DNA of 6,655 nt, taken from NCBI GenBank assembly GCA_017542725.1, contig JAFXWR010000262.1:1-6655 (forward strand), in the 5' to 3' direction. Positions 1 to 6,655 of this stretch are shown one piece after another. The DNA comes from Lachnospiraceae bacterium. Its GTDB lineage: Bacteria; Bacillota_A; Clostridia; Lachnospirales; Lachnospiraceae. The position numbers were made by a program, and so were the translations under genes. The notes beneath the pieces are model-generated. The model worked only from the letters and a program-made list of their open reading frames with translations. It did no database searches and had not been told where the DNA came from. Within the stretch, counting starts at the first letter, position 1. Each line of letters starts with the position of its first letter.

Positions 1-2
1 AT

Positions 3-203
3 ACTACGCTTAAAAATGAATACCTGGCATATTGGATAAAGCTTAAAGAATCAAATTTAAAGTTTGATGAAGATAATTTGATGGCAAAAGTATTACTTGC
101 TAACGACGCAATGGTTGAAAAAGATGGTAAATCAGATATAAATGCTACACATGATTTATATAAAAAAATTATGAAACATGACATAAACAAGGAGGATAAA
201 TAA
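3..203 (+). CDS. 3' end of a small gene of unknown function
   Basis: This is the only frame open at the left edge; the other two plus-strand frames meet TAA within the first 40 bases. The gene enters from outside the window and ends at TAA 201-203, leaving 66 visible residues. The peptide is hydrophilic and rich in Lys, Asp and Asn. It has one aromatic stretch near the front (NEYLAYWIKLKES) and a charged tail ending KHDINKEDK, with no membrane segment and no motif I recognise. The next gene starts two bases after the stop, and its Shine-Dalgarno lies inside the last codons of this gene, so the two are probably co-transcribed. Function is unknown. A conserved open frame running straight into a good ribosome binding site supports it being a real gene. 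Confidence 0.75.
   Translation, partial: TTLKNEYLAYWIKLKESNLKFDEDNLMAKVLLANDAMVEKDGKSDINATHDLYKKIMKHDINKEDK
189..195 (+). promoter_or_regulatory. Shine-Dalgarno for the gene at 206
   Basis: AAGGAGG matches the anti-Shine-Dalgarno almost perfectly and ends 10 bases before ATG 206. It is embedded in the last codons of the preceding gene, which suggests coupled translation. It fixes the start of the second gene and is the only convincing ribosome binding site in the window. Confidence 0.85.
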
Positions 204-205
204 TT

Positions 206-565
206 ATGGCATCTGTAACTCAACGAATAAATCAAATAACACAACCCAAAGGGGGATATTTAAAGCCTTCAGAATTTGAGAAAATAGAATTTAATGATGG
301 AAAAATATTAGGAGAAGAAAATATTCATGCAAGTATAATTGGTATGACTGTTGATTATTTAACAAGGTATATTATGGATAGAAAGAACAACCCCAATAAA
401 AAATATGAGTATTCATTGTTTGAGGCATTTATGATTTCGATTGAAGGCTATAAAATCAGAATGAATTTAGCTGGTGAAAAAGAGATTAAGAATGATAAAA
501 AGAATGGTGTAGAAATAATGCAATTGTTATCGAACAGTATCAAGGCACAGGAACATTTAACCTAG
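206..565 (+). CDS. Truncated conserved clostridial protein of unknown function (N-terminal part)
   Basis: The ATG at 206 follows a strong Shine-Dalgarno and the frame ends at TAG 563-565, giving 119 residues. The N-terminus (MASVTQRINQITQPKGGYL, then KPSEFE) and the later segment ENIHASIIGMTVDYLTRYI match, from memory, a widespread Clostridia family of unknown function with a PRGGY-like motif and an ENIHASLxGLxVDYLTR motif. I recall full-length members of roughly 280 residues, whose missing C-terminal part carries a WDFKVSK-like segment reminiscent of PD-(D/E)XK nucleases; I cannot verify this here. If the recall is right, this copy keeps less than half the protein. Homology seems to run to about LLSNSIK (ending near 543), where full-length members continue with GLDD-like residues, while this copy ends AQEHLT after a few apparently random codons. 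It has no signal peptide or membrane segment, so it is probably cytoplasmic. The remnant may not be functional. Its loss coincides with the start of the repeat protein in another frame. Confidence 0.65.
   Translation: MASVTQRINQITQPKGGYLKPSEFEKIEFNDGKILGEENIHASIIGMTVDYLTRYIMDRKNNPNKKYEYSLFEAFMISIEGYKIRMNLAGEKEIKNDKKNGVEIMQLLSNSIKAQEHLT
535..550. other. Junction between the truncated gene and the repeat protein
   Basis: To the left, the frame of the gene at 206 looks conserved up to about 543. To the right, the -1 frame carries a recognisable beta-helix rung from Gly codon 550: G-T-F-N, equivalent to Gly codons 3298 and 6037 in the later units, with the next rung glycine 28 codons on as in unit C. 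The codons just before 550 (E-Q-Y-Q) do not show the hydrophobic pair expected before a rung. The two coding sequences therefore meet within about 15 bases, out of frame, with no spacer. A genomic deletion or rearrangement and a metagenomic assembly chimera would look the same here. Confidence 0.6.
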
Positions 566-3500
566 TCAACACTCGCCTTGAAAACAATATCCAATCGGAC
601 ACAACAAATACAAACTTGATACATGTATCAACAGGAACCATCAATATATCAAGTTGCTCAATCGCTAATAATAAAAATAGAAAACTTATACAAAAAGATT
701 CAGGTGAATTAAACATATATGATACAGTGATAGATAGCAATGAAGTAGCGTTGCATCTGATAAGAAGTGAGGCGGCAGGTAGAAAAACAACAGTTAAAAA
801 TGTAAAAATTAAAAATAATGTTACAACTGGATCTGATGGATACACTGTATATAATCTTGGAACTATGGATATGGAAGATATAGTATTAGAAGGAAATACT
901 AACAACTATCATTCCTTCCTGCTTAATAGTGGAACAATGAAGGTAGATAAAATTGTATCAAGCAATAATACTGGTGGTATTAGTTTATTTAAAAACTATA
1001 CTACAGCTGGAAGTAGAATTGAAATAAAAAGAGCGACTGTATCCAACAACACTCTCGTGCACGGTGTAATAGATAATTCTTTATCAGCTACTATTCGTAT
1101 GGAAGATAGTTATGTCTGCAATAATACTCTGACAAATGATTTAGTGCATGTAGAAGCTGGAACTGTAGAAATAAAAAATACTAGTTTTGTAGAAAATACT
1201 GCACAACTTGATTTGATTAGAAACACAGGTGGAACTATTAAGTTTGAAGGTGGAAGTGTAAAAAACAATACAGCCATAGCATATCTTATCCACGGTTATA
1301 ATGCAAACAATAAGTTTAATATAAAAGATTTTACTATAAAAGATAATAGGACAAATAGATATTTGATTAGTTTAAATGCAAATACTACGAATTTTGAAAA
1401 CACAATAATTGATAATAACGCAACAGTTAATGGAGTATTATATGCTCTTGGTAGAAGTATAATTACAGCAAGCGCATCAACAATAAGCAACAATACACAA
1501 ACATATAGTGGAACAGATAGTGCTGACTTTATAAACATCCGCAATACAACGCTTAATATTTATGGACACACAAAAGTGATTAATAATAATACAAGTAATG
1601 CGGTAATGTGCTCTCTTATATATGTAGCTGGTTCAAGTGCAACTAGCAAAGGTGCTTGCAATATTTATAACAATGCAAAATTAGAGATTGCGTATAACAA
1701 AATGCGAAGAGATACAGCATATGCAGCAAGTAGATACTCTACAACTACAATAGAAGAAATCGCAGAATTATATATACACGACAATATAATTAATGCTACT
1801 AATAATAATGAAGCAGCGGCGATGATTATACAACATGATAATGCAAAAGTTGATGCTAATGGTAGTGTAACGATTGAAAATAATTATTATACTGTAAGTG
1901 GAACGACAGTAACAGAAGTTGCTTCTTTAAGAATGATTAATCCAGCAAATGCAAGATTAAATATAGGAAGCAAAAAAATAAAAATAACCAATATGATTCC
2001 TATGGATAGTGCAGCAGCGGCAAAGCCAAATTATGGTGTATATTCACCTAATCAAAGTTTTATGACACAGCTTGCAGGCACTACATTCAATGAAGAAAAC
2101 TATTTTGAAGATGTGGCACTTGGCACTACAAATGGCACTGGCATTGTGATGGCAAATGGTAATTTTGTAAAATCTACAGAAATTGCAGAAAAATCATTTA
2201 AAGCATCAACTTATAGTAATATAGATTATAGAGCATATAAAGGTCTAAATAACAATGTAGTTATAGGTGTAAGAAAAATCAATTTTGATTTTAATGTGCC
2301 AACTGGTACGACATTTGCAACTAATAGCTATCCAACATATATAAATGTTGCTGGTAAAACATTATCACAAATTGATTATTCTACATTTAGAGCGACAGGT
2401 TATTCATTTGTTGGTTGGACATTTGATAGAAAAGAACCATTTTCAACTTATGTTGTAGATGCTACAGATGGTGGAAAATTAAAAACGCCATTCTTGACTA
2501 ATGAGTTAAGCCAGGAGTTCACTGTTTATGCTCTCTGGGGAGGACATGTTCATAAGGTTTGCGGTGTTGCCTCAGGTTCTGAATGTACTCATGACATCTC
2601 GCATATGAGTTCTCATGCTGGCACACGTGAATATGAAGAGCTCACAAGTTCTACAACTCTTGTAGGTGGTGGAGCATACTACTTGACTGATAATTTAAAT
2701 ATAAATAGAACTATAAATATATCTGGCACAGTTTATATTTGCTTAAATGGATATTCACTTAGCAATGTAGCATTTATAGGTGCAAATACTTCAAGTAGAA
2801 TATATATATCTAATTGTAATGGTAATGAAGCAAGTTTAATACAAAATACTTCAAATGAATTATTTACAAGTATCAATGTAAATATTTATGGTATAGGCAA
2901 TAGAATTAAATTCACAACAAAAAATATAATAAGAAGAGGTGAATCAGGTTTTGGTGATCAGTATTTAGAAGCATATAATGCATACTTCACTCCAAAGTCA
3001 GACTGGGGAACAGATACTGCAAATTCACTTACATCAACTGGTGAGCATTCTTATAACCATAAATCAACTTTTTCAAATGTAGTATTTGATGGATATACAA
3101 AACCTATTATAATCGCTAATACATCTTATACAGATGGAAGACCAACTGTAGCAATTTATAATTCGCAGTTTATAAATAATACTGTGTCTAGTAATGGTGT
3201 TGCAAGCAATCAAAATGGAACAATGATTATAGAGAACACCACATTTGATAATAACACTCTAACGACTGACGCTAGTTTGATAAAGCAGATTGAGAATGGA
3301 ACTACTACAATAAATAATTGTGAAATTAAAAATACAAATAAGTCAGGCTCAACAGTAGGAATTTTGATTAATAGTACTGGAACAATAAATATATCAAGCA
3401 CATCAATCATAAACAATAAAGCAAAAACTATAATAAATAAAGAATCAGGCTATATGTCTATTAGTGGCAGTGTAATAAGTGACAACACTCTTAATTATGC

Positions 3501-6500
3501 TGTCATAAAGAATGCAATAGGCGGCAGAGAATTTGATATAACAAACACTATTATAGATAATAATAGTTCTATTGGACCTAGCAGTAACGAGGGTTATATG
3601 TTTTACAACCTTGGAGTTATGAACTTAAAAGATATAATCTTCAATGACAATGTTTCAGATAGACATACATTGTTCTTAAATACAAACAGATTTAACATAG
3701 ATGGACTAAGGATGAGTGGGAATAAGGCTCTTGAAAGTTTATTTAAGAATTCAAGTGAGACAGGTGCTATATTGAATGTAAAAAATGCAACCATATCAAA
3801 TGTCGTCACAACAAATGATATCATAAGAAACGATACAGCTTCTACTATAAATATAGAGAATGCATATTTTGAAAATTGTACAAGCAATAGTGCCTCTATG
3901 ATATACAACTTAGCAGGTGCTACGATAAGTCTTAAAAATGTAGAGATGGTAGATAATAAACTTAATAGATATTTTATACACCATGCAAATGGAACCACTA
4001 GTCTTGAAAAAGTAAGACTTACAAGAAATAATGGATTAAGTAATTACATATTTGGTCAAAATGGAACTATCAACATAACTGATTCTAAGATTGAATATAA
4101 CACAGTAACAAACAATCTTATAATTACAGATAGAACTACTGTCAAATTGATTAATAGTGAAATAGTAAATAACACAACTGCATATTTGATATATGCTGCA
4201 AGAAGCCAAGTTGTAGCAAGTGCATCAAATATATCAAATAATAATTTGGCAGCTGGCACAACTCATGTAAATCCTATATATATTTATAATAGTTCAGACA
4301 TCGAAGTATATGGAAATACCACTATAAATAACAATACTGCAAGTGGCACAGGTATGGGATCGTTATTTTTTGTTCATAATGAGTCAAGTGGAAGATCAAG
4401 TGGAACAATAAAAGCTGGTGCTACACTTACAGTATCTTCTAACTCATGGATAAATAGACAAATAATGAGTAGTGGTGTAAGATCAACAATTACTATAGAA
4501 GAAAATGCAACTTTAAACTTAACAAATAATATACTTAGAGGAACATCAACTTCATCGGCTGGTATAGCGGTATATATGATGTACTCAACAAACGCTACGC
4601 TTATAGCTTATGGTAATCTTAATATCAAGAATAATTATTATAAGCATGAGCATAATCACGGACTTGTGCCAGCATCTTTATGGGGAAGTAATTCTTGTGA
4701 GTTTAATATAGGAAGCGGAAAAATAGATATAGAGAATCTTATACCATATGATGAAGCATCTAAAGCTGTAAATACTTATGGTATATATTCAAATAAGCAA
4801 AGGTTCATGCATCAGACAGATGGTACAGTATTCAATGAAGAAAATATATTTGAAGATGTGGCACTTTCATCTGGTACTGGTATTTTCATGGAAAATGACA
4901 ATTTTGTAAAAGACACTAAAGTAGCTGAAAAATCATTTACTGCATCTACAGCAAGCAATATATATTATAAAGCTTATAAAGGATCAAATAAGAATGTAGT
5001 TATTGGTATAAGAAAAGTCAACTTTGATTTCAACGTGCCAGCAGGAAAAACTCTCGCAACTAATAGTTATCCAAGTTATAAATTAATAGGTGGCGAGACA
5101 GTATCAAAGATTGATAAAGCAACATTTAGGGTAGAAGATTATGCATTTATGGGATGGACTACTGAGAGAAAAGATCCATACTCTACATCAAAAGCAGATG
5201 TGCTAGATGGTGGTAATTTTAATACACCATTTGGAACAAATGAGTTAAGTCAGGAGTGGACACTTTATGCACTCTGGGGCAATCATAGACATAAAATCTG
5301 TGGCACGGCAACAAGTTCTGAATGTAATCACGACAATGTTCACATTGGTACTCATTCAACAATTATGACTTATGAAGAACTTACAACTGGAACAACAATA
5401 AGATCAGGAGGAGCATATTATCTTTCAGGCGATTTGACATTAAATAGAAACATAAATATAACTGGCACTGTATTTATTTGCTTGAATGGATTTACATTAA
5501 ATGGTGTATCATTCACTGGAAGTGCAGCAAATGATACTGTATATATATGTAATTGTAATGGTGAAGAAGCAAATGTAACCACAAATCTCACAACGGCAAC
5601 TGATATTATGTTTAGCCAAGTAAATGCATATGTATATGGTAGTGGCAATAGAATTAATTTTAATACTGAGGTTATAAATTCAAGAGCAAATTATATATAT
5701 AATTTTGAAGTATATAATGCATATTTTAAACCTGTATCTGGATTTATTCAGTCACTTACAAGTCAAGCAATCATTGGCCAAAATAATAATGCACATAAAA
5801 CTAAAATATCAAATTCTGTATTTGATGGATATACTACGACTATACTTTTATCAAATAATGCAAATTCATCACATGCTGGAGCAAAATTTGAAGTATATAA
5901 TTCTAAATTTATAAATAATACTATTACAGGCAGTGGAATCATATATAATGATGTAGGAACAGCTATTGCCGAAAATATAATATTTGATAGCAACAAAATA
6001 AATGATGGTGCTTATTTAATCCGACAAATAGCAGCAGGTAGTATGACTATATCAAGTGCATCTATAACAAATACGAATAAAGCTAGTGGCAAAAATGGTA
6101 CATTGATTAATAATCAATCTGGAACTATCAATATATCATCTGCATCAATAACAAATAATAAGAATGCAGAATTAATAGTAGCTGGATCTGGAAAAATAGA
6201 AATATATGATACAGATATAGATGATAATGCTGTATCAACACAATTTATGATTTCTAGACAAAATGCCACTATAGATATGCATAATGTAAATATCAGAAGA
6301 AATACAACTGAAAGCTATTATTTAACAAATAATAGAGGAACAATGAATGGATATAATGTGCTTGTAGATAGTAATATTTCTTATCTAAATTCATTTATGT
6401 CTGGCGGTGGTACTGGCACAAAAACATATTTTGAAAATGCCAAATTCATAAACAATAAATTAACAAAAGCGGATGGCAATTATTCATTCTTAAGGTATAC

Positions 6501-6655
6501 AGAAAGTGGAGAATTGAAATTCAAAAATGCATTGATAGCAAGTAACTCAGTTATGCCACCAGGAGGAGCCCTAGTAAATAATAACTCTTGCACATATACT
6601 TTTGAAGATTGTGATATAAAAGGCAATACTACAACTGGCAACATGATCTATAATA
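544..6655 (+). CDS. Giant beta-helix repeat surface protein, adhesin-like (partial at both ends)
   Basis: One frame stays open from 499 (just after TAA 487-489, TGA 493-495 and TAA 496-498) to the window edge. The part that looks like this protein starts near 544, giving at least 2,037 codons without a stop. It is rich in Asn, Thr, Ile and Ser and made of rungs such as GTINISSTSIINN, typical of right-handed parallel beta-helices in secreted adhesins and pectate-lyase-like folds. Large super-repeats of about 913 residues alternate helix stacks with InlB/Flg_new-like blocks (2272-2541 and 5011-5280) and Cys/His segments (from 2545 and 5284). Such architectures are usually extracellular and anchored to the cell wall; the signal peptide and anchor would lie outside the window. 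The first in-frame ATG is 865, with weaker candidates TTG 616 and GTG 727. None has a Shine-Dalgarno, and all fall inside repeat sequence, so I treat the gene as 5'-truncated. Ligand unknown. An enzymatic role is possible for beta-helices, but I see no catalytic domain. Confidence 0.85.
550..2544 (+). repeat. Super-repeat unit A (5'-truncated)
   Basis: This is the tail of a 913-residue unit. It begins inside a rung at Gly codon 550, with following rung glycines at 634 and 703 (spacings of 28 and 23 codons, matching units B and C). The helix stack runs to about 2030. A conserved linker follows, reading YGVYS (from 2032), FNEENYFEDVAL (2086-2121) and AEKSF, and then the InlB-like block. Landmarks align with unit B at offsets of 2,745 (634 to 3379, 2032 to 4777, 2086 to 4831) and 2,739 (2272 to 5011). 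The two-codon difference is explained by a longer ALGTTNGTGI against ALSSGTGI. The Cys/His segment expected at its front is missing because of the junction. Confidence 0.8.
2272..2541 (+). other. InlB / Listeria-Bacteroides-type (Flg_new-like) repeat block, unit A
   Basis: Ninety codons from RKINFDFNVP to YALWG. The segment GYSFVGWTFDRKEP, the acidic-Gly turn (DATDGG) and the closing VYALWG are hallmarks of the beta-grasp-like Listeria-Bacteroides repeat seen in many Gram-positive surface proteins, where it usually spaces or supports other domains. Counted by hand, it shares 56 of 90 residues with the copy at 5011-5280, with no indels. Assignment is from pattern recognition; no profile search was run. 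Confidence 0.7.
2545..2990 (+). other. Cys/His segment and helix cap, unit B
   Basis: It opens with H-x-H-x2-C-x7-C-x-H (His codons 2545, 2551 and 2590; Cys codons 2560 and 2584). Then come YYLTDNL, a CLNG motif with Cys at 2740, an NCNG motif with Cys at 2815, GNRI (GNR codons 2896-2904) and YNAYF (2974-2988). From memory, H-x-H-x2-C-G followed by YYLT and CLNG is common in clostridial secreted beta-helix proteins. It probably forms the first turns that start the helix stack. Metal binding by the His/Cys cluster is plausible but unproven. Confidence 0.6.
5011..5280 (+). other. InlB / Listeria-Bacteroides-type (Flg_new-like) repeat block, unit B
   Basis: Ninety codons from RKVNFDFNVP to YALWG, collinear with 2272-2541. 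The core is DYAFMGWTTERKDP, with Trp at 5155 exactly 2,739 bases after Trp 2416. The usual Gly before the core Tyr is Asp here, a mild departure from the family pattern. The block sits directly before the next Cys/His segment, so each helix stack ends in this domain. Confidence 0.7.
5284..5730 (+). other. Cys/His segment and helix cap, unit C
   Basis: It has the same H-x-H-x2-C-x7-C-x-H spacing as the unit B copy (from His codon 5284), then YYLSGDL, CLNG (Cys 5479), NCNG (Cys 5554), GNRI (GNR codons 5644-5652) and YNAYF (5713-5727). It has an extra Cys two residues before the NCNG cysteine (Y-I-C-N-C-N-G), where unit B has Ser. A three-codon gain before GNRI is cancelled by a three-codon loss after it, restoring the 2,739 offset. 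Confidence 0.6.
5284..6655 (+). repeat. Super-repeat unit C (3'-truncated by the window)
   Basis: The front half of a third unit. The Cys/His segment spans 5284 to about 5730, then the helix stack begins. Landmarks sit 2,739 bp after those of unit B (H-x-H, CLNG at 5479 against 2740, NCNG at 5554 against 2815, YNAYF at 5713 against 2974), becoming 2,742 in the helix (Gly 6121 against 3379). Rung glycines at 5956, 6037, 6121 and 6190 repeat the 27-28-23 codon pattern. The unit continues beyond the window, so the total number of units is unknown. Confidence 0.8.

Larger units (their letters stand above)
2545..5283 (+). repeat. Super-repeat unit B (complete, 2,739 bp / 913 codons)
   Basis: This is the only complete unit, measured from its H-x-H motif (2545) to the next (5284). 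In order it holds the Cys/His segment (2545 to about 2990), a beta-helix stack (about 3060-4730), the linker YGIYS (from 4777) and FNEENIFEDVAL (4831-4866), and an InlB-like block (5011-5280). Rung glycines at 3217, 3298, 3379 and 3448 show spacings of 27, 27 and 23 codons. The 36-base linker 4831-4866 matches 2086-2121 in unit A at 32 positions, whereas helix stretches share mainly the Asn/Gly/Ile pattern. Unit limits are my choice; the repeat could equally be phased from the InlB-like block. Confidence 0.85.

Noticed and set aside
496..502. T AAA AAG run at the start of the overlap, which might allow a -1 ribosomal frameshift joining the gene at 206 to the giant frame.
   Set aside because: A -1 slip here would place the P-site tRNA on TAA, a poor match. 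I see no clear stem-loop downstream, and the right-hand side begins in mid-rung, which a programmed fusion would not explain.
865..867. ATG as a genuine start of the giant protein.
   Set aside because: There is no ribosome binding site upstream and no signal peptide follows. Repeat homology extends at least 300 bases further left, to 550.
540..905. Minus-strand open frame of 121 codons with a hydrophobic, membrane-like product.
   Set aside because: It is the antisense of Asn/Ile/Thr-rich rungs, which reads as Leu, Ile, Phe and Val. It has no ribosome binding site and lies wholly opposite the better-supported plus-strand frame and junction.
3603..3998. Minus-strand open frame of 131 codons; similar ones occur at 1296-1544, 3210-3416, 4056-4259, 5418-5648 and 5763-5996.
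   Set aside because: All are shadows of the repeat protein with the same artificial hydrophobic composition, and they recur because the repeat recurs.
5705..5914. Plus-strand open frame of 69 codons inside unit C.
   Set aside because: It is an alternate frame of the giant gene, without a Shine-Dalgarno and with low-complexity composition.
550..6655. CRISPR array, tandem DNA satellite or diversity-generating retroelement target, suggested by many AAT-rich repeats.
   Set aside because: The repetition is at protein level with diverged DNA. There are no identical direct repeats with spacers, and no reverse transcriptase or template repeat is visible.

Overview
The window is about 30% G+C by eye. 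It has a canonical AAGGAGG ribosome binding site, standard stop codons and tryptophan encoded by TGG, with no in-frame TGA. Together with the protein types this points to a low-GC Gram-positive (Bacillota) bacterium using the standard code. A gut or other host-associated clostridial or Bacilli-like lineage is an inference from the surface-protein architecture, not something the bases prove.

Layout. Positions 3-203 hold the 3' end of a small gene of unknown function. Two bases later, behind a strong Shine-Dalgarno, a second gene starts at 206. Its N-terminal part looks like a conserved clostridial protein of unknown function, but the frame breaks off at 565 after 119 codons. From about 544 to the last base everything is one uninterrupted plus-strand reading frame of at least 2,037 codons. 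It has no stop in the window and no convincing start codon, signal peptide or ribosome binding site at its left end.

The giant frame encodes a repetitive, asparagine-rich protein that reads as an extracellular adhesin. It is built from very large super-repeats of about 913 residues (2,739 bp). Each super-repeat has a Cys/His-containing segment, then a long stack of parallel beta-helix-like rungs of 23-28 residues, then a block resembling InlB / Listeria-Bacteroides (Flg_new-type) repeats. The window holds the tail of one unit (A, about 550-2544), one complete unit (B, 2545-5283) and the front half of a third (C, 5284-6655). The units are clearly homologous but diverged. The InlB-like plus Cys/His part keeps perfect spacing between units, while the helix has small indels.

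The main oddity is at about 535-550. The upstream gene appears cut short, and the repeat protein begins in the middle of a beta-helix rung in another frame, with no intergenic DNA between them. Either a real rearrangement fused two loci or the sequence is an assembly chimera. For that reason the two left-hand genes should not be assumed to be natural neighbours of the adhesin. I saw no RNA gene, CRISPR array, insertion sequence, terminator or promoter that I could support.
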